From assembly GCA_009731375.1 (NCBI GenBank), contig BJOX01000033.1:131950-195949 (forward strand): a stretch of 64,000 nt of DNA, given 5' to 3'. The number at the start of each line of letters is the position of its first letter. The stretch's first letter is position 1. This DNA comes from Paulinella micropora. Taxonomy: Eukaryota; Cercozoa; Imbricatea; Euglyphida. The translations under genes and the position numbers were made by a program. The notes under the pieces were generated by a model that did no database searches, was not told the origin of the DNA, and worked only from the letters and a program-made list of their open reading frames with translations. Shown piece after piece: positions 9,642-20,029 of the stretch.

Positions 9642-12080
9642 ATGACAGACGACGAGTCTGGGTTTAACGGATTTCTTTATAGACTGCGAGTAATAGTGCC
9701 CGCCAGGACTAAAAAACATCAGGAGGGCTGTCGGTCCGGCACGTGCACGTTCAGGGATGACTCTGAAAAGGCCGGCGACGTCTGGCTCGCCCAGAGCTTA
9801 TACAACATAGCCTTTGTTCAAGGTGAAAATTCACCTGTGCAGCGCTATGGCTTTGTCGTTTACGACAGCGTAGGTAAAGCCAATGCGCGCTTAGGGTGGG
9901 CAAATGCACTTTACCAGGCCGGGATCGGGGCTTTCCAAAACAACAGTTACGTGTGGGTAAGAGTACCCGAACTCAACAGGTTTAAAGCGGTAGCCGCGCA
10001 GCAACTGTCAACCGAGGCCTTAGCGGTTCTGCCCAGCGAAGCTTGCAAGGGCAAAATCAAAGAAGAAATGCAAAGATTAATAAAAAAAGCAGAGCATGCG
10101 TTAGACGGGCTGCTGCAAAACCCAGCGGCCAAGTGCTACCTTTTCCGTGGCGAGGCCGCGCGGGCAACCAGCAGCCTTGCTGACTATGTGCCAAAAAGTC
10201 GGGCGGGGGCTGGAATGAGCTTGAGCGATGCCTGGCGCACTGCTAAAGAAACCATAAGTTCCTACAGCAAACTCTTTATTGCAAAGCTGTCAGAAAAGTC
10301 GGCACCGGAGGACGAGGCGGTACTAGTCGAGCTGGACCCGCGTGATTTCTTAGTATACACCGAGAAAAACGAGCTCAAGGTTTTGTGGGGCAATGCGGAC
10401 TTGCTCGGGTACAAGACCAACGCGCCGGCCAGCGAGCTCAGCCGCCGGTGGGTAGACCAGTTGCTGAACGACTCCGCGCCGCAGAGTACGCTATGCCTCG
10501 GCATGTTTGTGACTTTAGTGGCAAGCTCCCCCAAGCTAGTTGCCCACGACTCATTCGACGCTGCGCTGGGTGTGCTCGAGCAAGAATTGGATTCTGCCAA
10601 GGGAGAACTTGGCTTGGACACTGGCAATTTGCTGAGCAACTCCATAGCCCTGGTCGCGAATCTGCGGTTCCAAAGGCAGGGGCACTTTAGGACCTTCCTG
10701 TCGGCCCTGGCGAACTCCGCGGGGCTGTGTGTACCACCTCGCGGAGTTCACCAAAGTCCTCTGGGCGAAAGTACTGACAACAAAGCAGGAGATCCCAGCT
10801 CTGCGATTTTTACGCAGATGCATGACTGGGAAGCCCCGCCGACCCTTGCGGCGGAGCAGTACATACATCTGCTTAAGACACTGCTCACATGCCAGAATTG
10901 CCATAAACCCTCTCAGAAGAGCTTAGAAGAGGCGCTGGAATATGTAGACGACCTTGCCAAAGGGCACCTGGTGCCTCCCGAAATTGCCGGAGGTAGCACC
11001 TCGCTACAGTTGCTGTGCACACATTTGGCCAAGGCTAAACACAAAAAGTACCTACAACGTGGCGTGGTGCTTTGGAAAAGAGGTGGCCAGGACAAATTAG
11101 CGGTTCGTTCTTGCATCGTCGCGTTTGGTTTCCCGCGCGCCGACGGGTTTGTGCCCGACGATAATGATGACTGGCCCCAGGCAATGTATGAGAATAACAT
11201 AGGTGTTTGCGCCTCTTACACCACAGATTCTATCTCTAACTTCAACAGCGAGGTGGCAGGTAAGCTAAAAAAAGGGAGCGAAGATTATCAGCGGCTACAG
11301 GGCTTTTTTAATGAATCGTCCCAGAAGTCCGCGGACAACAAGGCAGAGCTGTTGTGCTGCATGCAGCCCGGTGACAACGGTCTTTTCTCTGACTACCTCT
11401 CGCCAAGCTCGCAGGGCAACTGGAAATACGCAGCAGAGGCCTGGAAGGCTCTGTTTTCACTCATGGGCAGGTATTCCGCCCTGCTTTTACAGCGAGCTGC
11501 GGCCAGCGGCACAGATGACAAGCCCTTGTGGCTGTTCGGCGGGTGGGACCCCGCGCACGTTGCAGTATATCTCCGGCAGACGCCAGCCATGGTCCCCGCT
11601 GAAAAAAAGCGTATTTCTCTGGTTGAAGTCCGGCTTTTGGACAACCTACCTGTCTTTTATCAACAAGGCTATTCCTTCCTAACTGGTGACCAAAAGCAAA
11701 GTTTCCTACAGAACTTTGAGAATAGGCAGGGTCTGCTGCAGGCTCTGTTGTACTTGGCCCTGCTAGCCAACGGCGCCGAGCAGATTAACACTTTCGTCAA
11801 CCGGAGCCCAGCATCAGAGCCGCTGCTTGATTGGCTGTCGGCAAGCACAAGTACCGAAAAGAGAGATGATCACGAACTGTTTTCGAGCGCACACGAACTA
11901 GCCAAGGAATTTTCGCTTGCAAGTAAGCACGGGCTGCAGCGACTGCTACTCCTAAAAACCAAACCCCGCTCTAGTTTATTTGGCAGGGACAAAGGTACAG
12001 AAAAGGAAAAACTACAAAAAAGGTTTGCTAAACTCTGGTCTTGCCGGAAATGTCACAAGAAAAAACCTAGCAGGCCCTAA
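9642..12080 (+). CDS. Large hypothetical protein, 812 aa
   Basis: An intact long frame starting at the first ATG (9642; a GTG six codons earlier is possible) and ending at TAA 12080. It is soluble-looking with an even amino-acid composition. Two small Cys motifs could bind zinc: CQNCHK about halfway along and CRKCHKKK at the very C-terminus, each with only one CxxC pair. Several hydrophobic patches (for example LCLGMFVTLVASS) look like buried helices and not clear membrane spans. It lies in the same direction as the acidic-tail gene 180 bp upstream. Its size and intact state suggest it is functional, perhaps structural or replicative, but I cannot assign a family. Confidence 0.8.
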   Translation: MTDDESGFNGFLYRLRVIVPARTKKHQEGCRSGTCTFRDDSEKAGDVWLAQSLYNIAFVQGENSPVQRYGFVVYDSVGKANARLGWANALYQAGIGAFQNNSYVWVRVPELNRFKAVAAQQLSTEALAVLPSEACKGKIKEEMQRLIKKAEHALDGLLQNPAAKCYLFRGEAARATSSLADYVPKSRAGAGMSLSDAWRTAKETISSYSKLFIAKLSEKSAPEDEAVLVELDPRDFLVYTEKNELKVLWGNADLLGYKTNAPASELSRRWVDQLLNDSAPQSTLCLGMFVTLVASSPKLVAHDSFDAALGVLEQELDSAKGELGLDTGNLLSNSIALVANLRFQRQGHFRTFLSALANSAGLCVPPRGVHQSPLGESTDNKAGDPSSAIFTQMHDWEAPPTLAAEQYIHLLKTLLTCQNCHKPSQKSLEEALEYVDDLAKGHLVPPEIAGGSTSLQLLCTHLAKAKHKKYLQRGVVLWKRGGQDKLAVRSCIVAFGFPRADGFVPDDNDDWPQAMYENNIGVCASYTTDSISNFNSEVAGKLKKGSEDYQRLQGFFNESSQKSADNKAELLCCMQPGDNGLFSDYLSPSSQGNWKYAAEAWKALFSLMGRYSALLLQRAAASGTDDKPLWLFGGWDPAHVAVYLRQTPAMVPAEKKRISLVEVRLLDNLPVFYQQGYSFLTGDQKQSFLQNFENRQGLLQALLYLALLANGAEQINTFVNRSPASEPLLDWLSASTSTEKRDDHELFSSAHELAKEFSLASKHGLQRLLLLKTKPRSSLFGRDKGTEKEKLQKRFAKLWSCRKCHKKKPSRP

Positions 12081-12111
12081 GAGCCACGGCTGGCGTGCAC
12101 AGTTCTTTTGC

Positions 12112-12130
12112 TTTAATAAAATTAACAATG
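12112..12130. terminator. AATAAA-type signal between convergent genes
   Basis: CTTTAATAAAATTAACAATG lies between the stop at 12080 and the convergent stop at 12162. It contains AATAAA and its reverse-strand TTATTAAA counterpart, so it could serve both genes. Confidence 0.45.
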
Positions 12131-12161
12131 TTACAGCGCACATGTATCTGGGGGGAAGCGC

Positions 12162-12910
12162 CTAGCCCTGCTGATCGACGGGCAAGCTTCGCTGCTGCTG
12201 CCAGCGGTCATTCTGCCACCAAAGACCCCATGCCGCCAAGCCCAAACCCAAGCCCGCGGCGGACGCTAACTGGTTCGCAATCAACAGCAAATCATGCGCG
12301 TTGTTGTCCGTTGACCTGACTCCATTCTCGGCTAGCCAAGCGGCAGCAGAGCCAAAAGTACAAAACATAAACAGCTGTAAGCCGCCCGCTGCAAAGTAGT
12401 TGGGCCAGGGATCGCGAATCAGGCCGTCCTCCGACACTTCCTGCTCTTCGTCTCCGGCCAGCCCTGCCGGGCTGGGCGCTGACGAGCTAGGCAGGCACTG
12501 CCGTGCGCTGTAAATCGCCAGAGCAAGCGGCAGGGGTAGCCATACGATCGCCACGCTCTTTATGCTAAATGCCAACAACAGCGAGACCACCGCCAGAGAA
12601 AACAGCACACGGAACCAGTCACCTGGCTCACGATGGCACGACTTGCTGAAATAGGCCAGAGTCAGGCACGCGTTCCACACCTCGGCAACCGCCCAATCAC
12701 GCCCCGCCGAGGGCGCGTAGCTTCCCTGACTCCACGGCCACCAGAAAAAGCCGAACCAGCACAGCCAGTGCGCCAAGACCAGTAGCCCCAGCTGGACAGG
12801 CCGATCTGTGCGGGAGCGCACGGGCGGCGTGTCAGGTGCTATACTCCTACAAAGACTCCAGCTGCCTCCTGCACGAGAACACGCTAGTTTCGCACAGTTT
12901 ATTAACAATA
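12162..12910 (-). CDS. Membrane protein, N-terminus lost in gap
   Basis: A frame ending at 12162 and open up to the N gap at 12911. No ATG occurs in the visible part, so the start lies inside the gap or was displaced by an indel. At least four hydrophobic segments are visible: LGLLVLAHWLCWFGFFWW, VLFSLAVVSLLLAFSIKS followed by VAIVWLPLPLALAIYSA, AAGGLQLFMFCTFGSAAAW, and LLLIANQLASAAGLGLGLAAW. The topology recalls the multi-pass membrane protein at 4825-7739, but I cannot show homology. Function unknown. Confidence 0.6.
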
Positions 12911-13112
12911 NNNNNNNNNNNNNNNNNNNNNNNNNNNNNNNNNNNNNNNNNNNNNNNNNNNNNNNNNNNNNNNNNNNNNNNNNNNNNNNNNNNNNNNNNN
13001 NNNNNNNNNNNNNNNNNNNNNNNNNNNNNNNNNNNNNNNNNNNNNNNNNNNNNNNNNNNNNNNNNNNNNNNNNNNNNNNNNNNNNNNNNNNNNNNNNNNN
13101 NNNNNNNNNNNN
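12911..13112. other. Assembly gap followed by G run
   Basis: 202 Ns, followed at once by a run of about 20 G. It separates two minus-strand genes. Confidence 0.9.
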
Positions 13113-13168
13113 GGGGGGGGGGGGGGGGGGGGAAGGGGAGAAGGAAGATCCGCCCGTGCTCGCGTGAA

Positions 13169-13567
13169 TCAACTGTGTTTGCCTTCTTCGCCCCAAACTC
13201 TGCGCGGCCTTTTCCTGAGTTGCTTCCGTTCGCGCCAGCAGAGGCAGGCAGTGCCAGCGCGCAGGAGGTCGTTGCACGAATCCTCTGGGCAGCGCTCGAA
13301 GCGTATCCAAGATTCCGCCTCCACTTCTTGTAGAGCCGTCCCACACTCGGCCGTGACTAGCAAGGCTCCTGCTAAACACGAGAGCATTTCCTCTAATAAC
13401 TCCTTAGCCACCCTTGACTGTCCACACGCAGCGGGGCATTGCTGCAGATTCTTCACAAGCAGGTCCGCGCGCGCCCGCAGCAGCCCCATCGTATCCTCGT
13501 CTTGTTGCAAGTTCAGAAAAGGCTTGCGCCACTTGTACCGACCACTGTAATCGCACTTGTCAACCAT
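13169..13567 (-). CDS. Small Cys-rich hypothetical protein, 132 aa
   Basis: Starts at ATG 13567, just downstream of an A/T-rich stretch; the same frame stays open upstream through low-complexity DNA, which I regard as non-coding. The protein has a predicted helical middle (LLEEMLSCLAGALLVTAECG) and a basic tail (RERKQLRKRPRR). Seven or so Cys residues are spread over the second half. It faces the plus-strand gene at 13824 across a G/C palindrome. No family recognised. Confidence 0.5.
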   Translation of the reverse strand: MVDKCDYSGRYKWRKPFLNLQQDEDTMGLLRARADLLVKNLQQCPAACGQSRVAKELLEEMLSCLAGALLVTAECGTALQEVEAESWIRFERCPEDSCNDLLRAGTACLCWRERKQLRKRPRRVWGEEGKHS

Positions 13568-13704
13568 GCCTTTCTGTCGCGGATAGAGGCCAGTCCCAAC
13601 TACTTTCTGATTTTTACTGCACGCTTTAAAAAAAGGAAAAAAGCTTGCAGAGAATGAAAGGAGGGGGCACCCCCCCCTTTTTTTTGAAAAGTCGCTCGAA
13701 TGTC

Positions 13705-13738
13705 TACCAAAGGGGGGGGGGCGCCCCCCCCCCCCACC
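13705..13738. repeat. G-run/C-run palindrome
   Basis: A run of G, then CG, then a run of C: a near-perfect GGGGGGGGCGCCCCCCCC hairpin, with a looser C-run earlier at 13669. It sits between divergent genes. The same design recurs at about 21050, 32225, 37893, 38060, 45625, 52035, 52250, 59790, 60375 and 62190. Confidence 0.8.
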
Positions 13739-13823
13739 AGCTCCGAATGAACTGACTCCTTTTTTCAGCCTATTAGATTTGCGCACTCGCGGAACACAAA
13801 ATACAGAGCGACGCCAACAGATA

Positions 13824-14924
13824 ATGGCACTGCTATGCACCAATCAGAATCAGCACTGGCCCCAGCCCTACGAAGGGCCAACCAACTTTGCGCGCTTGTC
13901 TTGGACGTCGCCCGGGCCTCTCTGGCTACACACAGACCTACTGCGGCAGCAGGAGAATTTGTGGTGGGGGGCAAGGTCTATCCCGCCAGTAGTGCAAGCC
14001 GGCCCGAACGAACTGCTTGCAGCCGCTTTTGCGCAAGAGCTAGGCCCCGATACCAGCGGCTGGGTCTGCCTAAGATGCCTGAACCGCTGGCAAACGCTTT
14101 TCCACGCCATGCGCCACCTAAAAGAGCCGGGGGGCAGTAGCGCGAGATGTCGCCAAGAGCGCCTAGTTTATCACGTGGCCTGCGGCGCCAGAGCACCAAG
14201 CCCCTGAGGGAACGCCAGGGATTGCGTGTGTCGGCGGCCGGACTCCGCTCCTAGCACAAACACCCCTCTTCCCTGCCTGGTCTGTCCGCAGAAGGCCATC
14301 CGCAGCTTGCAGAACTTTCACCTCAACCGCCTGGAATTTGGTTTTGAAAGCAGAGTGCAGTCCGTGATTGAGAGCTGGCCCTCCGACCCACAGGCTTTGA
14401 GCCGCGTGCTTGCACTCTCCCTGCTGCAAACCCGTGGTTCAACTTCCTCGGCGGTTGCGTTCTGGGCAAGCGTGCATCTTCTCTGCGGCGCAAAGTCGTG
14501 GGACCAACTGCGCGGGACAGAGTTAGCCCAGCCCCTGCAGCACTCGTCGTCTCTCGGGCACACGGCACTGAGCTACACGCAGCTCCGGGAAGACAACTGG
14601 CCTGCTATTCGGCAAGCCCTAGCCGAGGTCTTTGGCGGACTGCCCGCCGTAACCACCACCTTTGAATACGAACAAGACGTATGGCTGCAACTTGTCTCGA
14701 GCTCCGCCCGGCTGCAGAACAGGTACCAACAAGAGGTTCTGCGACTTATTGTGCACAAGCAACGGGTGCAGGCAATCCGAGCACGGCTGCTCAAGGCAAG
14801 TGTCCAGTCCGTTGGCGCAGGTAAGACAAAAGAACATAGACAGGGGGGGGGGGGGCGCTCCCCTCCCCCCCTTTGTCTCCCCCCGCAAATGTTTGCCCGG
14901 GGAAAAGTTATAGGAGGCAAATAG
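13824..14924 (+). CDS. Putative zinc-binding protein with in-frame TGA at 14205
   Basis: ATG 13824 opens a frame that stops at TGA 14205-14207 and then, in the same frame, stays open to 14924 without a good new ATG near the stop. Both halves look coding, so they were probably one gene. Possible zinc motifs occur on both sides: VCLRC with LFHAMRH before the stop, and PCLVC with LQNFHLNR after it. The last 30 codons read through a G13 run near 14845 and are doubtful; the real end may be earlier or shifted. Alternatives are a nonsense mutation, a pair of indels, or readthrough. Function unknown. Confidence 0.5.
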
Positions 14925-14989
14925 AAAGAGTGAAAGCGAGCAAGTGCAAGCCGGCCCTCCGGAACACTGCTCACGGACCCTCCAAAAAA

Positions 14990-15916
14990 ATGGCGCAGCT
15001 GCACCCTCTCAAACGACACAAACACAGTACAGACGATGCTGGATCGGCCGAAAATAAAGAAGGCATGATTTCGTTGGCTATGGACCTGACCACGGAGAAT
15101 GTGCCAAAGCCTTCTGTTGTAGACCCGGAAAGAAAGAAGGCGGTTTTGGCTAGCTTGTATCGAGACTCAGAAGACGACCCAGGGATGACACTTGTCCAAC
15201 AAATGCTGCGCGAGGCGTGCGGATTGAGTTTGTCACATTCTGTGATCTGGTACGGCTTTAAGACCGACGACAATTTCGAGCTGTTAGTGGACTGGGTAGA
15301 CGAACAACTGCTTGGTGCGTACAAACGGCTACAAGAGTCAGACAGAATTGAGGCGGAGCTCCGTTTTTGTGCCCCGGATGGCAAAACCGTCAAGTGCATC
15401 GGGCGGGGGGTTACCCCCAGAATCTGGTCAAGTTTGCTGCATGTAATGTTAATCGCCAAAAAGACCAGGAAATTCAAGTCTGGTCCTCTCTTGCTGGTTA
15501 AGATCATGTCTGCACTGATTTCTTACTACACCAAGGGATCTTTTGGGCACGGTCCAGACGTTGAAATAGGCGTGCAGAAAGTGCAAGATCTTTTTTGGAG
15601 CCAGGCATTTCCTGACGAAGCCAAGCTAGATCCAGCACGAGCAAGCATCGTGGACAAGCTGAAGAAAGAAAACCTGGGACATGATCTAGCAAGGTACAGG
15701 TTCGAATCTAGGGTTCGACGTTTGAACAACAGCACAACAAGCGGGTATCAATTGGATGTGGTGACTGAAAATCTCCAAACCGAACCGAACCCACATCTCC
15801 TGTCCGATAGAGTCAGGGTGAGCCTGCAAGAACAGTATGTCAGGAACATGGAATGGATTCAAAAGGTTGTGATATGTTTTCAAGCGGCGAATGACGCTTT
15901 CCTCAAACGAAACTGA
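14990..15916 (+). CDS. Hypothetical protein, 308 aa
   Basis: Starts at the ATG after an A7 run (14990); the frame is open further upstream but through low-complexity DNA. Ends at TGA 15916. The N-terminal 30 residues are polar and likely disordered, followed by a mixed helical domain. The frame is intact with even composition and no signal peptide. There is no recognisable domain. It converges on the D5-like gene at 16069-17694 across an A/T-rich spacer. Confidence 0.75.
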   Translation: MAQLHPLKRHKHSTDDAGSAENKEGMISLAMDLTTENVPKPSVVDPERKKAVLASLYRDSEDDPGMTLVQQMLREACGLSLSHSVIWYGFKTDDNFELLVDWVDEQLLGAYKRLQESDRIEAELRFCAPDGKTVKCIGRGVTPRIWSSLLHVMLIAKKTRKFKSGPLLLVKIMSALISYYTKGSFGHGPDVEIGVQKVQDLFWSQAFPDEAKLDPARASIVDKLKKENLGHDLARYRFESRVRRLNNSTTSGYQLDVVTENLQTEPNPHLLSDRVRVSLQEQYVRNMEWIQKVVICFQAANDAFLKRN

Positions 15917-15944
15917 AAGAATTGACGGGAAGCCAGCCAGTCAT

Positions 15945-16040
15945 CAAATATTAAAATATATATATATATCCTTGCTATTATTACTCCTTGGGGGGCTTTG
16001 CTCAGCAAGCGAGCAAGAATTTTGAGATTTTAATGACAAA
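15945..16040. terminator. A/T-rich spacer with TA repeat between convergent genes
   Basis: AATATTAAAATATATATATA starts at about 15947, with ATTAAA for the plus gene. TTTTAATGAC at about 16029 marks the 3' side of the minus gene; the same TTTTAATGAC recurs at about 18151 after its paralogue. Confidence 0.45.
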
Positions 16041-16068
16041 ACTGAAGCTTTGGGTTCGCAGTACTCGC

Positions 16069-17694
16069 CTACAAGGTTTCCGTGACCTGAGGCGCATCAC
16101 ACATTAGGTCTATCTGATCGATCCTCGGATCCACGTGCAAGAAAAGCTGCCAGGCGACCACTTCGTCGGGCACAGAGAGCAGCCGAGAAAAGTACTCAGT
16201 GCAAGAGGGCGAGTCAGTGCCGCCGGCTCATCTGTTGGCGCCAGCCAGATAAATGTAGCGTCGTTCACCCTGGTCCATCCGCGCGGCCTGTTCGTGATCC
16301 AAGATAAACATAAAACCCGTTTTGTTCGGGACGGTGTAGATGGGCAAGCGCCTGGTGTTGATGTTCTGGGTCGAGCTTGTAATCATATTCTTCATCACGC
16401 TCGAGCTCTGCCTGTCTGTGCTGGGTATGGCTTCTTCACACACTACCAAGATCTTGCCTAGTAAGTGGGAATTGTATTTGCCCACAATTTCGTCGGTGCT
16501 GCTGGCTTTGAACACCCACTCGGTTCCGGTCACACGTCTCAGCAGCTCCACCAGCGTACCCGACCGCGGCCCCGGCGGAGAGACAAAGATCAGCGCCTGG
16601 TCCGGCCTTGTGCCCTGGCACAGAAGGCTCCGTAGCCACTTCTGCACGTACAAATATGTTTGCAAGACCCCCCCGGATAGCACGTCGTGCATGTATTCTC
16701 TGAACGGGTGTGCAAGGTCATACATAGCAACCTCGTCTAGCCCGCGGGCCTCCATGAAAGCTTCTATTTGCGCCGGCGTGATCCTGAACCCTGTAAATCT
16801 GTTCAGATAGGTCGAGTAGTAGTCTCTGGATCGCGCATTCTTCAGCTCTTCGTCACTCACAGTAAAAAAGCTTTCCATGGAGTTTGCATGGCGGTGGTCG
16901 GGGTTCTCTAACCAGACACGAAACACGTTGCTACGAAGGAGGGTTAGAGCAGCGGTGCGCTGTTGCGTCGGGGCTTTCGTGGCGGCCGCCCTAGCATCTT
17001 GAGCTGGCTTAGCGGCTGGCGACCAGCGAATGACCTGCGAAGGGATCTCAAGCGGAAAACATATCCCATGCCGTGCAAATTTGTTTCGATCTTCAATGAC
17101 CCACTTTCTTTCTGTCCCATCTGCAGACATTGCCAGAACAGCATAAAGTCGTCGGCCCAGCGCCGTTAACTCGCACAGATAAGGGTTCAAAAAAAGAGTC
17201 AACCGCTTCATGAATCTGTCGCGAGCATTTTCGTACTCCTTCCGAAAAAGCAGCGCTGCGGACCAAGGCGCATCATCTTCGTCCGGGGGCCTGATTAGAA
17301 GCCCGCTGCTAGCCGCGTCGTGCCAGTAAGACACAAAAAAGTCAATCGCCTTTTTTATAGTTTGGGACTTTTCCCCAATGCAGCGCTCAAGTTTGATGCT
17401 GGGCAGGTTTTCTCCGATGTAGCGACGTGCCGGTCTCGTTGGATCTTGCAGCGGAACCAGCAGTTCATTCAGCTTTTCTTCATAGCCCTGGAGGTCAAGG
17501 TACTCTGCCCCTCTTTCCTTTAGCTCGGGCTCCTCTTGGTTGCACGGGCGCTTGCTGGGGGGGAAGGCAGTATGTCCCCTCGAGTCCCCCTCGTGTGGCA
17601 TCTCTCGCTTGCCAGTTGTCATAGTCGTTTCCATTGGAGCTGGCCTCGACGTGTCTAGCCTCTTTGCAAGTGTCTCCCCTGTAGAAGCTTCCAT
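16069..17694 (-). CDS. D5-like SF3 helicase relative, degenerate Walker A, in-frame TGA
   Basis: From ATG 17694 the frame runs 488 codons to TGA at 16228-16230, then continues in the same frame for 52 codons to TAG at 16069. The C-terminal part matches the superfamily 3 helicase layout of poxvirus D5-type primase-helicases: a Walker A position that has lost its GKS/T (PPGPRSGT), a Walker B-like LLGKILVVCEEA, and a motif C-like MITSSTQNI with the following FMFILDHEQAARMDQGERR. Residues after the stop (EYFSRLLSVPDEVVAWQLF) look like the normal family continuation. The loss of the phosphate-binding Lys plus the stop suggest a decayed or repurposed copy. Its central domain (PSIKLERCIG... FMKRLTLFLNPYLCE) is shared with the HNH gene next door. 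Confidence 0.7.
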
Positions 17695-17769
17695 TATATG
17701 TGTGTATCCTTTGGACAAATAAAAAAACCAGCAGAGAAAAAAAAACAGTATGAGGGCGGGGAAGCAAAA

Positions 17770-18215
17770 AGGAGGCAAAGGAGCGGAGTGCCCCCCCCCC
17801 CCCCCCCCCCCCTCCCTCTTTCTTCNNNNNNNNNNNNNNNNNNNNNNNNNNNNNNNNNNNNNNNNNNNNNNNNNNNNNNNNNNNNNNNNNNNNNNNNNNN
17901 NNNNNNNNNNNNNNNNNNNNNNNNNNNNNNNNNNNNNNNNNNNNNNNNNNNNNNNNNNNNNNNNNNNNNNNNNNNNNNNNNNNNNNNNNNNNNNNNNNNN
18001 NNNNNNNNNNNNNNNNNNNNNNNNNNNNNNNNNNNNNNNNNNNNNNNNNNNNNNNNNNNNNNNNNNNNNNNNNNNNNNNNNNNNNNNNNNNNNNNNNNNN
18101 NNNNNNNNNNNNNNGGGGGGCATAGATTATAGGTGAACAAGAATTAAGATTTTAATGACAAATAAGAGAAGCCTTTTCTTTGGGTCAGATACACACACAT
18201 TCATGCACATCACAA
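17770..18215. other. Gap between a C run and a G run
   Basis: A C run (about 17791-17812), 289 Ns at 17826-18114, then six G. The arrangement suggests an unsequenced long G/C palindrome. Nothing coding is seen. Confidence 0.8.
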
Positions 18216-19958
18216 CTAGCATCCATAGTTTATTATTGGCAGGTCACTCAGATCCAACGTTTCTAGCCCTTTTCTTCGAATGTACTCAGTAAATTGGAGC
18301 ATCTCTCTCATGGCAGTCAGCCCGACGTAGCGAGCCTTGGCAGGCAAAAACCACGAGCCAAACTTCTGATTAAAGATTTCAGGCATAATGGCGTAATTGC
18401 GCGGGTGATCAAAGCCTCCGAAACGGCGAGGCAGGATGTGGTCAATGTGATAGGCAAGCTTGCGCTTGCCATTCTCATCAAAGTAGTTAGTTAGTTGATG
18501 GTGATGGCGGTTCTTTAGTACCCAATCTCGTGCCTGCGCGGGGCTCACCCTGTGTGGTAGATTGGTCAGCGGTTGAATGAAACCAAGATACACAGGCTCG
18601 CAGTCAACTTCGTGCGCTGGGTAGAGTCCCCGCATGTCGGCCATCGCCCGCTCCAAGTGCAGTTTACCTTGCGTCAGACTGATCTCGTCCTCCAGCACCA
18701 TAAGTTCGTCAGGGGTTCTGGGTTTCTTGCGGGGAGGAGCGGCGGGCTCCTGCCGGGCCTCTTCTTGCAGCCCCCACTGTGGGCACAACCTTGAAGCTGC
18801 ACTGGTCGTTGCCCAGGATGCCATTTGCGAAGTTTCTAGCTGCGTTTGCACTCGTTTTGCCGAACCAACCCAGTCCCTTGTCACGATAGACGTAGAACCA
18901 ACGCTGGTTACGCCCAGGTCCTGGGTTAGTTCTGCAAAACCACCCTTTTCTTTTGTCGTCATCGTTGCAACCTGAGATGTGCGGAGGTAGTCTGATTCAT
19001 CCTGCACGCGGTGGTTCGGGTTCTGGATCCATTCACGCATTACGTTGCTCCGTACGCCTTGGGGGCGCAAGACCCGCCAAGACATGGCATGCGGCGGCAC
19101 TTCTATTTGGCAGCTACGGCCCCGAGCCTCTATGGAGCTGACTTCTTCTAGCAACCATCGTTTTTCTCCGCTTTTTAGTACGTGAAGCACAGCGTACCTG
19201 CGCCCTGCCTTTACCTCACATAAGTAGGTGTTCAAAAAGAGTGTGAGGCGCTTCATCAGTGTGTGGCGCGCCACTCTGTATCTTTTCTTGAACAGGCTCT
19301 CGCGGGACACACCGGCCTCCGCCGCATTGAGTGGTTCGAACTCGCGGCAGTTTTTAGAAGCATTATTCCAGTAGCTACAAAAGCACTCAATGGCGTCCTC
19401 CATGGCTTCTTTCTTCTGCTCGATGGCTTCTTCCATCTTGATAGAAGGCAGCTGTTGTTCACCTTCGTCTTTACCGCCTCGTAGGTGCGTGTCCCCCAGC
19501 TGTTGCAGCCAATGTTCAATTCTTTCCGTATACTTCTCGTCAGACTCTCCGTTCTCTGCTTCCTCGGCTGCGCTTTCTTGCTGTCCTTGTTTTCCTTCTT
19601 TTTCCTGTGTGTTGCTTTGCGCCAACTCAAAACCCACCGCTCCCTTTCGAAAGCATTCGCGATCATTGCAGCATATGGACAGGCTGTGAGTATTAGGAAG
19701 CGCGGTGACTAAAGCGTTTTTGGAATTGTGAAAGACGCCATCGTAGGCAGGGCAGGGATGGCGACGAGATCCATTGTATTGAATGTAAAAAATGCCCGGA
19801 CCAAGTCCTGGCCTGCTCCTAACAACGAAGGAAACGTCGCTGGTATGGTTGCGTTCATTGCGTAGGAACGCTCTAACCTCACTGTTGCTGCACCAGCTTG
19901 TAAGAACAGGGCTGCACTCCGCAGCTCCAAACCCGCATGCCAGCGCCGGCTGGGACAT
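18216..19958 (-). CDS. Primase zinc-ribbon / D5-middle / HNH nuclease fusion, 580 aa
   Basis: Starts at ATG 19958, just inside the gap. Three parts are visible. Residues about 67-105 form a zinc-ribbon like that of viral primases: HPCPAYDGVFH, then CCNDRECFRKG. Residues about 160-330 match the middle of the D5-like gene at 16069-17694 (LPSIKMEEAIE; LMKRLTLFLNTYLCEV; RSNVMREWIQNPNHR). The C-terminal part, from about residue 500, is an HNH endonuclease fold: YHIDHILPRRFGGFDHPRN with a conserved NYAIMP and FNQKFGSW. Between them is a linker with a Lys/Arg cluster (PPRKKPRTP) that may be a nuclear localisation signal. HNH enzymes cut DNA with one metal ion. A mobile or regulatory nuclease role is inference. 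Confidence 0.75.
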   Translation of the reverse strand: MSQPALACGFGAAECSPVLTSWCSNSEVRAFLRNERNHTSDVSFVVRSRPGLGPGIFYIQYNGSRRHPCPAYDGVFHNSKNALVTALPNTHSLSICCNDRECFRKGAVGFELAQSNTQEKEGKQGQQESAAEEAENGESDEKYTERIEHWLQQLGDTHLRGGKDEGEQQLPSIKMEEAIEQKKEAMEDAIECFCSYWNNASKNCREFEPLNAAEAGVSRESLFKKRYRVARHTLMKRLTLFLNTYLCEVKAGRRYAVLHVLKSGEKRWLLEEVSSIEARGRSCQIEVPPHAMSWRVLRPQGVRSNVMREWIQNPNHRVQDESDYLRTSQVATMTTKEKGGFAELTQDLGVTSVGSTSIVTRDWVGSAKRVQTQLETSQMASWATTSAASRLCPQWGLQEEARQEPAAPPRKKPRTPDELMVLEDEISLTQGKLHLERAMADMRGLYPAHEVDCEPVYLGFIQPLTNLPHRVSPAQARDWVLKNRHHHQLTNYFDENGKRKLAYHIDHILPRRFGGFDHPRNYAIMPEIFNQKFGSWFLPAKARYVGLTAMREMLQFTEYIRRKGLETLDLSDLPIINYGC

Positions 19959-20029
19959 GTCTAGCTCCCTCCGCTCTTTTCTGAGGTCACTTCTTTTTTT
20001 GGGACAGGGGGGTGATGTGTGAGGGGGGG

